Positions 10,479 to 19,713 of a DNA stretch of 64,000 nucleotides are shown here, in pieces. The DNA lies in the NCBI GenBank assembly GCA_964035575.1, contig OZ037869.1, forward strand, positions 62,001-126,000. Reading direction: 5' to 3'. The position numbers were made by a program, and so were the translations under genes. Position 1 is the stretch's first letter. Every line of letters begins with the position of its first letter. The notes beneath the pieces were generated by a model, which made no database searches, had not been told where the DNA came from, and saw nothing but the letters and a program-made list of their open reading frames with translations. Origin of the DNA: Rhynchopus sp. YZ270_cl-10 (lineage: Eukaryota; Euglenozoa; Diplonemea; Diplonemida; Diplonemidae).

Positions 10479-11611
10479 ACATACAAAAAAAGTAATAAAA
10501 AGAGAAAAATGAAAGAAGTGGTAACAATCGGGGGTATTTTTGCGGGTTGTGGTGTTTGGTGGGTATTTTTTGGGATTGTAGGTTTGGGGATACTATTAGT
10601 TTTGTGAACAAATGAAGCATGAAATATGAGAACAAAAACAAAGGAACATTTTATATTTCAATTTTTCCTCAAACCCCCCACACACACCCACACACACCCC
10701 CACAGAGTAGCCACAATATGTCCCTCAATAGAGAGAATTTTACCAGCCAGGTACATGCGAGGGGTTTTGCCTTATTCAGCCAAAAATCCCTGTATTTTCA
10801 ATACAGGGATTTTTGGTCGGGATCTTGGCTCTTATGGACAGAACATAATTTATGGACAGATTTGTCGACATTTCTGTCCATAAATCCCAAAATGGCCAAA
10901 AATATTTTTTTCAAATGGCTTACTGTAGTGGCTTCATCGGAGCAATTGCGTCGAAGTATTGTGGTCGTGGGCCCAAAAATACGTAGTAGACATTAATTTA
11001 CTTGGCATACTGAGGTCTGTGGGTACCCTTATAGGCCCTATACAGGGAATTACTGTGTACAGTGCATAAAAACTCACAAACCACAGATTACCTGCAAACA
11101 TCAATACACATACTGCAATAGGTTATGCAGTATGTGGAAGGGCATTATGCAGGCAAAAATCCCTGTATTTTCAATACAGGGATTTTTGGCCAGGATCCTG
11201 GCTTTTATGGACAGAACGTAATTTATGGACAGATTTGTCAACATTTCTGTCCATAAATCCCAAAATGGCCAAAAATACTTTTTCAAATGGCTTACTGTAG
11301 TGGCTTCAGCGGAGCAATTGCATCGACGTATGGTGGTAGTAGACTCCATGAATCGTAGTATACAAAGGGTTACTTGGCCAGCTGAAGTCTTTAGGGTACC
11401 TGCAGTCGGCCACATACACGATAATACTGCTAAACGTGTATAAATTCTCACACACACAATAAATATAAACTCCACTTTAGCAATGTGAACTCAAATACTA
11501 ACAACTCACCTCACCAACAAGATTCCCTAAGAATAACACAACAGAACATTTTCGATACACCAGCCCGTAACACATCACACCAGCCTGCCTCATATGGTTG
11601 CTCACTTCTCG
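10479..11611 (+). repeat. 3' region of Helitron A1 with duplicated hairpin unit
   Basis: Non-coding. A unit of about 374 bp occurs twice (from 10780 and from 11154). Each begins with a near-perfect hairpin: arms of 17 bp (CCAAAAATCCCTGTATT) and 16 bp around a TTC loop at 10780-10816 and 11154-11188. Next come the inverted pair TTATGGACAGA ... TCTGTCCATAA and a conserved stretch ending before GGTACC. The region closes with CACACCAGCC-type repeats and the terminal CTCACTTCTCG. Strong hairpins near the 3' end are a Helitron feature; these lie 420-800 bp inside the end, further than is usual. Confidence 0.75.
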
Positions 11612-12076
11612 TGCGGGTTTGCGGGTTTGCGGGTTTGCGGGTTTGCGGGTTTGCGGGTTTGCGGGTTTGCGGGTTTGCGGGTTTGCGGGTTTGCGGGTTT
11701 GCGGGTTTGCGGGTTTGCGGGTTTGCGGGTTTGCGGGTTTGCGGGTTTACGGGTTTGCGGGTTTGCGGGTTTGCGGGTTTGCGGGTTTGCGGGTTTGCGG
11801 GTTTGCGGGTTTGCGGGTTTGCGGGTTTGCGGGTTTACGGGTTTGCGGGTTTGCGGGTTTGCGGGTTTGCGGGTTTGCGGGTTTGCGGGTTTGCGGGTTT
11901 GCGGGTTTGCGGGTTTGCGGGTTTACGGGTTTGCGGGTTTGCGGGTTTGCGGGTTTGCGGGTTTGCGGGTTTGCGGGTTTGCGGGTTTGCGGGTTTGCGG
12001 GTTTGCGGGTTTGCGGGTTTGCGGGTTTGCGGGTTTGCGGGTTTGCGGGTTTGCGGGTTTGCGGGTTTGCGGGTTT
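11612..12076 (+). repeat. telomere-like array 1, (TTTGCGGG)n
   Basis: About 58 copies of an 8-bp G-rich unit, with a few TTTACGGG variants. It enters as CTCG|TGCGGG and leaves as GGGTTT|CTAG. Long open frames in all registers are artefacts, because the unit contains no stop codon. Confidence 0.97.
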
Positions 12077-12429
12077 CTAGTTATTACGGGTTTGAGGGGT
12101 ACAAAATGGCGACGCTGCAGGATTGCTGGATCGCGTGGTCCCAGTATTTCTGATAATACACTCCGGTAGATTGGGGCCCAAAAACGACGTAATGTACTGG
12201 GTTTGGATGTTAGCATTTTCTGAAGATACCTAAAATGGGTGCGGCATTTCACGGCTATTTTTGTGAAGGAATTGACGATATTTTGTGGTTCTAAGGTGTG
12301 TGTATTGTATGTGACGAAAATTTCAAAATGTGACATAAGTATGAAATATGGCCAGTATGCCCATAAAATGAGGCCATTGCAACCCTGGAGGACCACATTG
12401 GACATATTGGGCCAAATTTAGGTGTGTAA

Positions 12430-13250
12430 GTGTATCGGCTTTAAAATATTTTTTTTCGTGATTTTTGGGGTCATTTTTTGGCTGGGAAAATTGGGCCACA
12501 TTTAACCACAACTACTCAAAACATCAAATCTGTGGCTTTAATGGACTGATTGGGCGTTTTTATGACCTGGACATGGGGGTCAGATACCATTTTAGACATG
12601 TTAAAAATTGGTCAGAAGACCCTGAGAGAAGAACCAAGGTCAAATTGACCTTGAGTACTGGGTCAAATTTGTGTGGGAAAAATGCCCAGTACATAATTGT
12701 TGATGCGCAAAAGTGCAAAATTCCTTCAGCAATGGCTTCATATGACATTTCCATAACCTGGACATGGGGGTCAGACTCCACTTTTGACCACCTAAAATTT
12801 GGTCATACACATGTATGAGACCCCAAAAACCAGGATTTTGACCAAAAAATTTTTCCCAGCAATTTTTGCCTACAAAAAATCGAAAAAAAAATTTTTTGAT
12901 TTTGGCTCTCCGGAGTCTGTGCGTGCTGTGGTGGGGTCAATTTGCGCTGAGAAATGGGTATTTTTGACCTAAAATGCATGGATCAGTTTTTTCATGATTT
13001 TTGGTGTTTTTGGTGTTTTGTGTGGGTTTTTTGGTCAGTACATAGTGTGCAGTGATCAAAAGTGCAAAGTTCCTTCGTCAATGGCTTCACAGGAAATTTT
13101 TATGACCGGGACATGGGGGTCAGACTCCACTTTTGACCACCTAAAATTTGGTCATACACACGTGTGAGACCGCAAAAACCAGGATTTTGACCAAAAAAAT
13201 TTTCCCAGGTACATAATCTGTGCACTGATCAAGATTACAAAATTCATTTG
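12430..13250. repeat. B-type subterminal tandem subrepeats of about 350 bp
   Basis: About two and a half imperfect copies of a unit with the landmarks GGACATGGGGGTCAGA, TTTGGTCATACACATG, an A-rich/T-rich palindromic stretch, and CTCTCCGGAGTC. The same zone is present in B1, B2 and B3. No coding potential is supported. Confidence 0.85.
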
Positions 13251-13417
13251 TATGGATGAATTGAATATCAGGTATGTGTAGGTTTCTGTGTGGGAAGTGG
13301 TGGTGATGAGGATAGGAAAAAAGAAACAGTAAAAGTGCGTGAGCTATTCAGTCATTTTGTGTGTTTTTTCTTTTTCTTTTTCTTTTTCCTTTTCTCATTT
13401 TTGATCTTTTTATTTTT

Positions 13418-13480
13418 ATGGCATGACAATACTCTCACCCGCCAAAGTGAGCGCCTTCTTCAAGGTGTAGTCTTTTTTTA
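13418..13480 (-). promoter_or_regulatory. conserved 3' UTR hairpin and poly(A)-signal module of B elements
   Basis: Read on the minus strand: GCTCAC, CTTTGGCGG, GTGAGAG (a CTCAC/GTGAG stem), then GTCATGCCA. The same module is at 31617-31680 in B3 and at 22830-22872 and 26483-26525 in B1 and B2. In those copies it is followed by AATAAA, and it lies about 500 bp (here) or 300 bp (B3) past the OTU stop. A 3'-end or transposition signal is inferred from its conservation. Confidence 0.5.
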
Positions 13481-13497
13481 AAGCTATGTTTTAACCT

Positions 13498-13530
13498 CTT
13501 CCGCAAACCCGAAAACCCGCAAACCCTATA
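13498..13530 (-). repeat. short C-rich telomere-like repeat
   Basis: CCGCAAACCCGAAAACCCGC and the following AAACCC are a degenerate (CCCGCAAA)n run in the orientation opposite to the main arrays, inside the 3' UTR of the B-type OTU remnant. Confidence 0.7.
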
Positions 13531-13956
13531 TTTCCTTATTTTTTTTAATCCAAGACAAAAATATTTTCTTCATCACAAGAGAGTATCTCCGGCTGGGAAG
13601 AAAAAAACAACAAAAACTGCTGATCAAACCGGTCAAAAAGTCTCTGTAAAAATAAAAACTGCTACAATTTCCAAACTAATTGATTTTTTTTAAAACTAAA
13701 CGAACTCCACAAAAACAGTTTAAAAAAACAGTGAAACAGAAACAAAAATAAAATCCTTTTTTTTAGATGGGCTAAGCTTACCCAGTTTTTTTTTTCTCAT
13801 ATTTTTTTTCAATCCAATGAACATGTTCAAACAAATATTTCTTCATCACAAGAGATTTAATCTGATTCTCTCCGGCTGGGAAGAAAAAAAAAATAAAAAT
13901 AAAAATAAAAGTCTTTTACAGTAATTTACTGTAAAGAAAAAAAGGAAAAAAATTTT

Positions 13957-14549
13957 TTAGTCAAGATCACCCGGTTGAAAGTCAGAAAGGTGATTGTCTG
14001 GAAATGTGGGGTAAATTAGGGCTTTTTTATGTGCTTTCAGTACATTTTCTGGAGTTCCTGTACCAATGTTGAAGTGGGGAGGTTGATAAGTTTGCACTAT
14101 CAGCAGTCTCTTTTCTGATGGTATTTGCATAAGAACATCTTCAGGAGATTGCCCCTTTGGCAAAAAATGAAAGCAAGAATATCCTTCTGTCTCATAGGTC
14201 CTAGAAGTGACTACTGTGATAAGAGACCTAAGCATGAGAGACATCAGTGCTACTTCTACCTCCTGCGCATAACTGTCATCGGCATTATTTGTGACGCGTT
14301 GAAGAAGGTCATCAAAGTTCCTGTTTTGTTTACAGGTGTGGTAGAAAAGTTTAGGTTTGCGGGTTTGCGGGTTTGCACAAATACAAATGCTACATACCTT
14401 TTTTTTTTCTCTTCATCATCAAAAAGTAAGGGATGCTCCTGGATCATAATCTCATTCCTGAGCAAGAACTCTGCAAATCTTCTGCGTAGAGCATGACCAT
14501 CATTTCTTTTTCCAGTGAGGAGCTGCTGTATGGCGTGATAGAAACACGT
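13957..14549 (-). pseudogene. OTU protease exons of a B-type Helitron protein (5' part lost in the gap)
   Basis: Two exons on the minus strand: 14398-14549 (TCFYHAIQQLLTG..., beginning at the catalytic TC and cut by the Ns) and 13957-14320 (…LITVVTSRT...FHFLPK...PPHFNIGTG...). They are joined over a 77-nt intron, GTATGTAGC...AAACAAAACAG. After splicing the product matches the OTU domain of B3 and of A1 along its full length, including the HF that carries the catalytic histidine. The intron contains CGCAAACCCGCAAACC, a piece of the telomere-like repeat in C-rich orientation. The domain looks intact; only the assembly is incomplete, so this may be part of a working gene. Confidence 0.75.
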
Positions 14550-14749
14550 NNNNNNNNNNNNNNNNNNNNNNNNNNNNNNNNNNNNNNNNNNNNNNNNNNN
14601 NNNNNNNNNNNNNNNNNNNNNNNNNNNNNNNNNNNNNNNNNNNNNNNNNNNNNNNNNNNNNNNNNNNNNNNNNNNNNNNNNNNNNNNNNNNNNNNNNNNN
14701 NNNNNNNNNNNNNNNNNNNNNNNNNNNNNNNNNNNNNNNNNNNNNNNNN
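14550..14749. other. assembly gap of 200 N
   Basis: Exactly 200 unknown bases. The left side is a minus-strand B-type OTU, the right side a plus-strand A-type Rep already at its residue 668 equivalent. At least 2 kb of A2 (Rep N-terminus) and about 6.5 kb of B are missing, so the gap size is nominal and the join may not be real. Confidence 0.95.
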
Positions 14750-14750
14750 A

Positions 14751-17700
14751 AGACCCTGTGATAGGTCTGATATTGTGCACCGTGTTTTCAACATTAAGAT
14801 GGCTGAAATGGAGAAAATGTTGAAAGACAATGCACTCGGGACGTACCAGGCAATGGTTCGCGTGGTGGAGTACCAGAAGCGCGGACTCCCCCACTTGCAT
14901 CTTCTTCTGTGGGTCGCAAAAGAGCATAAGCCAAAGTCTGCGTCAATTTTTGACATGGCGGTTTCGTGTCAGTTGCCTGATCCTGAAACGCAAAAAGATC
15001 TCTACAACTTGGTGTCTGAACAGATGATGCACACAAAGTGTGATACAGTCCCCAGCGCACGGTGCAAGGTGCCCGGCCCAGACGGAAACGCACGGTGCAA
15101 GCAACGCTACCCGAAGAACTTTCGGAAGGATACCTTGGCAAGCGAGACAGGGATGTACAGCTGCGGCATGCGGCCTGACAATGGGATCACAAGTGCTGTT
15201 GCCGAAAAGGACAAAGCTCTGGAAGCAAAGCTTGCCAAGGAAGGGAAGACGCACCCCAGCTGCAGAGACAACCGCTATGTCGTTCCCTACAACATTGTTT
15301 TTCTCATCAAGTTCATGAGTCATTTCAATATTGAAGCTGTTGGATCTCCAGTCGTCATCAGATACCTCTTCAAGTATCTGTTCAAGGATGAGGAGACTGC
15401 AAATGTTAAAGTTTCACATCCCGATGGAGAAAAGAACAAAACAGATGAGTGTATGAGCTACCTGACAGGCATGCACATCGGATCGCTTGAGGCCATCGGA
15501 TACCTCCTGGGAACAAAAATGCGCTACATTGACCCGGGTGTTGTAAGGCTTGATGTCCATCTTTCAGGCCAGCAACGGCTCTACTATTTTCCTGGCAAGG
15601 AGGCAGATGCGCTTGACAAGGCCAAAGACACAACTCTCACCGCCTGGTTTGCTGCAAATGGTAACGCAAAACGTGACCCGTCTTCCGAGTTCCAGGGAAT
15701 ACAATACCTCAACTACATCACTGTTCCCGAGTACTTTTCCTTCTCCAGAGAAGAGGCAGTGTGGAAACTGAGGAAAAGTTATGTGTTTTGCCAACTAACT
15801 CAGTCCCTTGTCCCAACAATCAGATCAAGAGCTGCAAAGTCTCATCTTCTGGCTATTGGGCGACTCTATAGAACCCCTGTTTTTAATAAGGAACTGCAGG
15901 CTCTGCGCACAATCCTTATGGTGAGAAAAGGAGCAACTGGCTTTGACGATCTGATGACAGTAGAAGGGGAAAAGTGCAAATCTTTTACAGCTGCCGCAAA
16001 TGCAATGGGGCTTCTCCAGGATGGTGAACTTGTGAAGCTAACGCTCGAGGATGCAGTAAAGACCACTGTGTCAGGAAGATGCCTGAGGTTTACCCTTGCT
16101 GTTCTACTCAGCTCCTTTGACATTCCTTCTGAGAAAATGAGAGACCTCTGGGAGAAGTACAAGGTGCAGCTGTGTAAGCGTCCTCTGAAGAAGGGAGAAA
16201 TTGAACCATCTGACCCGTCTAACCAGTATCCGGTATCCGTCCAGGAGGAAAATGAAGCACTCCTGGACATTCAGAACGTTATGAGAAACATTTGCGGTTC
16301 GGATGTGGAACTCAAAGTCTTTGGCCTCCCAACACCAACTGCTGCTGTGAGGAGTGCGAACGATGGAGTGTCTTGGGTTATGAAGGATGAAATCTACAAC
16401 ATGGAAGAGCAGTGGCACGAGTGGAAGAAGATTGAACCGAAGCTAAATAAAAGACAGAGGGAAGCAGTTGAGAGTGTTCAACTCTCTGTGACTCAGGGCA
16501 AAGGCGAGATGTTTCTGCTTCAGGGTGCTGCAGGGACTGGAAAAACGTTTACCTACCAGGCCATGCTCAGTTGGTGCAGAAGCCACAGAGGGGTTCCGGC
16601 GCAAGGAGACACGCATCGTCCAAACATTGCCCTTGCAGTCGCAAGCTCTGGGATTGCAGCTATGCTCCTCCCTGGAGGGAGAACTTCTCACAACAGGTTC
16701 AAGTTTCCTCTTGATCTGTACCCAGACGACCACCACTCTGTCTGCAAACTCACAAAGGAGATTGAGGATCTCATCCGCGCAACAGACCTCATTGTATTTG
16801 ACGAGGTGGTTATGGCAAACAGGGGCCACATTGAACTTCTCGACAGAACCTGCAGAAAGGTGACCGGAAAGACCATGTGGTTTGGTGGAATCACTGTGGT
16901 TCTTGGTGGTGACTTCAAGCAGATTCTTCCTGTCACTGAGGGAGACAAGAGTGCCACGCTGAAGAACTGTCTACATACTTCTCCTCTATTCAAAAAAATG
17001 AAAATGCTGTCGCTGACCGAGATTATGAGGCAAAGAGATGACAAGGACTGGGCCAACTACCTTGGAACCATTGGCGATGGGTCACGAAACGCTGATGACG
17101 GTTCCATTACGCTCTGGAGAACCCTCTACCGAAAGGATAATGGGAATTATGTTGTTCCCGAAGATCTAATCACCCACGTCTTCCCTGGGATCGGGAAAGG
17201 GGCGGTTGGAAATGGCATGATCCTTGCGCCGACGAACAAAGCGCAGAAAGCAATGAACAACATTTGTCTCAAGAGGCTGCGTGGGGAACAACAAGAAGAA
17301 CTTCGTGAGTTCCAGCTGACAGGGAAGGACACTTGCCTGGAGGAGTCTGTTGATGAAGAATCTGCCATTGACTCAGACGTGATGAATGCGTACCAGCAGA
17401 CAGGCATACCCGACCACTGCGTCACGGTTAAAGTTGGTGCTCCCTTGATGTTGCTCAAAAACCTTAATCCACCAAAAGGTCTCTGCAATGGAACGCGGTT
17501 TATTGTGACTGGCGTGACACAACTCAACATTCAGGGAAGAATTGTGGGCGATCCTAAAAGAGCTGGAAGGGAAGTGAATATTCCAAGGGTTAAGAACACG
17601 CCTGATGAGAAGAAGGCTGGCTTTAGCATGCAGCGCGTTCAGTTTCCTGTTGCACTTTCCTTTGCCTCCACGATAAACAAGTCTCAGGGACAGACCCTCG

Positions 17701-19034
17701 ATAGGGTTGGACTCGACCTGACAGAGTCACAGTGCTTTGCACATGGGCAGCTGTACGTTGCTCTGAGCAGATGCCCAAAAGCAGCGTATGTCAGGGTCGC
17801 AGTGCCTCTGAAGACATGGACCGCAGCAAACAGAAGGATCGTTGTTGAGCCATACAGAGTGTCAAACCCGGTCTACAAGGACATGCTCAAATCTGTTTCC
17901 GACCAGGGACTGGAGGGAATCTTCATGCAACTCACTGAGGCTGAAGAGGCCACGCTACAGAGTTACCACATCCTATCTGACAAAGAGTACTCCGAACAGG
18001 CCCACAGAAAAGCAAATATGCTTCCTCCGCCAGCTAAAGACCTGAAGTTCTTCGCTCCAATGCCTATGCAGTGTGAGAGCCTGCAATTTGAAGAGACTGT
18101 AGATCTTGTTCCACAAGAACTGGTGGATTTTGAGCCAACTAAGAAGAGGAAGAGAGAACATGCAACAAAGTCTTTTTCCAAGAAGAAGCAGAAGAAGAAC
18201 CTTCCAGCACCTGAACACAGTGACACCACATCCTCTGTTGGAATCACCTCTACCCTTATGAACCCACGCCAGTGTGAGGAGGGCCAGTTGATGGCGGATA
18301 GCACGTACCATGTTAAGACCTTCGGTCGAGGGCTGTTGAATGACGATATGGCGTGGCAGATGGGGGTCGCACTGAGCAACCTGGAGAACCATAATGCACA
18401 GAACCGTCTCCGTCCGAGCTCTTCCGAACTCTTCCCTGACAGCCTCCACGAGTCTTCAGGAGAGACACGGCTGAAGAAATACAGAGATGGCACTCCTTTC
18501 TACACGATGGAGTGTGGTTGGGCCGCGCTTAACTGGGTGCTGGTGTATCTGAAGTATGATAGGCTTACCTTCTCACAGATGCAGAGCTGTCAAAAGTGCA
18601 CTGCACAAATTCTGAAGGACGCTGTAAAGAATTTCACGCCCCATGATCTACCTGCAATGCAAGATGTAGAGGTTAAAAGAGAAGGATGGTTTTCGTTTGA
18701 CGCCTTGGTGAACGGGATGAGGGCCAGAACCGGAGACGAGTGGAAGGCGTCGTATCCGTCACCGGAAGTTGAGGCGATGACCAATGTCCGTGCAGTATTG
18801 TTCTGCAACGGGAGTGCGAAAACTGATGGGCACTACCTTACTGGACTCCTCAATACAGACGATGGCACGTGGGTTCTGAAGGACACTGACTGCGAAGAGA
18901 AGACCTTCCCTAATGAGGAAACCTTGTTCAGACACTGTCTGAAGAATGGTTTCATCGCGTACAGGTGTCATCGTCTGCGGAATGAAGATGGACCACTGGA
19001 GGATTACAACTGGTTTGGAAGTCATTATGCGTGA
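14751..19034 (+). CDS. Helitron Rep-helicase with C-terminal Josephin-like domain (A2, 5' end in gap)
   Basis: 1427 residues are visible from the first codon after the gap; the equivalent of about 668 N-terminal residues of A1 is missing. HUH histidines (14892 and 14898), catalytic tyrosines (15363 and 15375), Walker A (GAAGTGKT at 16524), DEVVM, GGDFKQILPV and the NKSQGQTL region are all present and very close to A1. After the basic stretch (KKRKR, KKKQKK) the protein departs completely from A1. In place of OTU it has about 260 residues with TMECGWAALNWVL (putative catalytic Cys at 18513), GWFSFDALVNGM, and DGHYLTGLL...WVLKDTD (His at 18831). This order matches the Cys/His/Asn-Asp layout of Josephin-type papain-fold deubiquitinases. 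The helicase call is sure; Josephin-like is an inference. Confidence 0.88.
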   Translation, partial: RPCDRSDIVHRVFNIKMAEMEKMLKDNALGTYQAMVRVVEYQKRGLPHLHLLLWVAKEHKPKSASIFDMAVSCQLPDPETQKDLYNLVSEQMMHTKCDTVPSARCKVPGPDGNARCKQRYPKNFRKDTLASETGMYSCGMRPDNGITSAVAEKDKALEAKLAKEGKTHPSCRDNRYVVPYNIVFLIKFMSHFNIEAVGSPVVIRYLFKYLFKDEETANVKVSHPDGEKNKTDECMSYLTGMHIGSLEAIGYLLGTKMRYIDPGVVRLDVHLSGQQRLYYFPGKEADALDKAKDTTLTAWFAANGNAKRDPSSEFQGIQYLNYITVPEYFSFSREEAVWKLRKSYVFCQLTQSLVPTIRSRAAKSHLLAIGRLYRTPVFNKELQALRTILMVRKGATGFDDLMTVEGEKCKSFTAAANAMGLLQDGELVKLTLEDAVKTTVSGRCLRFTLAVLLSSFDIPSEKMRDLWEKYKVQLCKRPLKKGEIEPSDPSNQYPVSVQEENEALLDIQNVMRNICGSDVELKVFGLPTPTAAVRSANDGVSWVMKDEIYNMEEQWHEWKKIEPKLNKRQREAVESVQLSVTQGKGEMFLLQGAAGTGKTFTYQAMLSWCRSHRGVPAQGDTHRPNIALAVASSGIAAMLLPGGRTSHNRFKFPLDLYPDDHHSVCKLTKEIEDLIRATDLIVFDEVVMANRGHIELLDRTCRKVTGKTMWFGGITVVLGGDFKQILPVTEGDKSATLKNCLHTSPLFKKMKMLSLTEIMRQRDDKDWANYLGTIGDGSRNADDGSITLWRTLYRKDNGNYVVPEDLITHVFPGIGKGAVGNGMILAPTNKAQKAMNNICLKRLRGEQQEELREFQLTGKDTCLEESVDEESAIDSDVMNAYQQTGIPDHCVTVKVGAPLMLLKNLNPPKGLCNGTRFIVTGVTQLNIQGRIVGDPKRAGREVNIPRVKNTPDEKKAGFSMQRVQFPVALSFASTINKSQGQTLDRVGLDLTESQCFAHGQLYVALSRCPKAAYVRVAVPLKTWTAANRRIVVEPYRVSNPVYKDMLKSVSDQGLEGIFMQLTEAEEATLQSYHILSDKEYSEQAHRKANMLPPPAKDLKFFAPMPMQCESLQFEETVDLVPQELVDFEPTKKRKREHATKSFSKKKQKKNLPAPEHSDTTSSVGITSTLMNPRQCEEGQLMADSTYHVKTFGRGLLNDDMAWQMGVALSNLENHNAQNRLRPSSSELFPDSLHESSGETRLKKYRDGTPFYTMECGWAALNWVLVYLKYDRLTFSQMQSCQKCTAQILKDAVKNFTPHDLPAMQDVEVKREGWFSFDALVNGMRARTGDEWKASYPSPEVEAMTNVRAVLFCNGSAKTDGHYLTGLLNTDDGTWVLKDTDCEEKTFPNEETLFRHCLKNGFIAYRCHRLRNEDGPLEDYNWFGSHYA

Positions 19035-19713
19035 TGAGGGTGGGTTGATGATAATTTTATTGGATTGGGTTGTTTTTTGTCATGTTCATTCTTCTGTGTT
19101 TTGTTCGTTTTTCTGTTTTGTTAATTTGGTCTGTTATTTTGAAAAAAAAAGACAGTGGCCCCATCAAAAAAATCACTGTCAAAAAAAAAACAATCATTGT
19201 ATAAAAAATAATAAATGGGGTAAAACGCCACCTGGGGTCACAAGGCCCAGGCTCCTACCTTTCTTGGTAGGGGAGCTGTTGAGTGACCTATTGTAAGCCA
19301 ATTCAGGTGAAATGGCTAATAACAATATCTCAGGATGTCTACAATGCACGAAAATGCAAAAATCTTGGGTATATGGGTTTTTTGGGCACATTTGAGCTCA
19401 TTGCGGGGTCGCACGATTTGATTGGAGTATCAGACAATTCATAGAATTGAAACTATGCAACAAACACAACATTTTGCGGGAAATGGCTAATAACCATGTC
19501 CAAATGTCGTAAACATGCACAATAATGCAAAAATCTTGGGTATATGGGGTTTTTGGGCACATTTGAACTCATTGCGGGGTCGCACGATCTGATCCTATCA
19601 ATCGAAACTAAAACGAAAAGCTTCCATTTCTTTTCCACAAACCTGCATCATTTCACCCATCCAAAATACACACACCACTTCAGTCAATCATACACATCCT
19701 CATACACAAAATA
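19035..19713 (+). repeat. spacer with two copies of a 171-bp repeat
   Basis: Non-coding DNA between Rep-helicase and the next gene. A unit starting AATGGCTAATAAC and containing ATGCAAAAATCTTGGGTATA, GGGCACATTTGA and CATTGCGGGGTCGCACGAT is present at about 19311-19426 and 19482-19598. Absent from A1. Confidence 0.75.

Larger units (their letters stand above)
2250..11611 (+). mobile_element. Helitron A1 (Helentron/Helitron2-like, Rep-helicase-OTU); left end not located
   Basis: Autonomous-looking element with accessory gene (2250-3157), Rep-helicase-OTU gene (4449-10478) and a 1.1-kb 3' region with hairpins. The right end is taken at CTCG (11608-11611), where the (TTTGCGGG)n array starts with TGCGGG. 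The same terminal phrase (ATGGTTGCTCACTTCTCG) closes A2 at 20664-20681. The left coordinate given is only the start of the first gene. OTU domains fused behind the helicase are known from the Helentron/Helitron2 branch. Confidence 0.7.
12076..14549 (-). mobile_element. B-type Helitron, left terminal part (cut by the assembly gap)
   Basis: It starts at TCTAGTTATTAC directly after array 1, exactly as B2 (25060) and B3 (28781) do. The order from the left end is: about 360 bp of conserved terminal region (with GCGGCATTTCACGGCTATTT), the 350-bp subrepeat zone, the 3' UTR hairpin and the OTU exons on the minus strand. The Rep part would lie in or beyond the N gap. Beyond the gap the sequence is family A on the opposite strand. 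Confidence 0.75.

Noticed and set aside
11612-12076. CRISPR array
   Set aside because: Repeats are directly contiguous 8-bp units without spacers, in a eukaryotic context.
12560-13250. Small minus-strand open frames repeated in the B subterminal zone (also 21971-22660, 25624-26313 and 30753-31284)
   Set aside because: They follow the 350-bp subrepeat period, overlap palindromic AT tracts, and differ by frameshifts between units.
14493-14750. Start of the A2 Rep gene upstream of the N gap
   Set aside because: The frame is only open because Ns are read through; the bases left of the gap belong to a minus-strand OTU gene.
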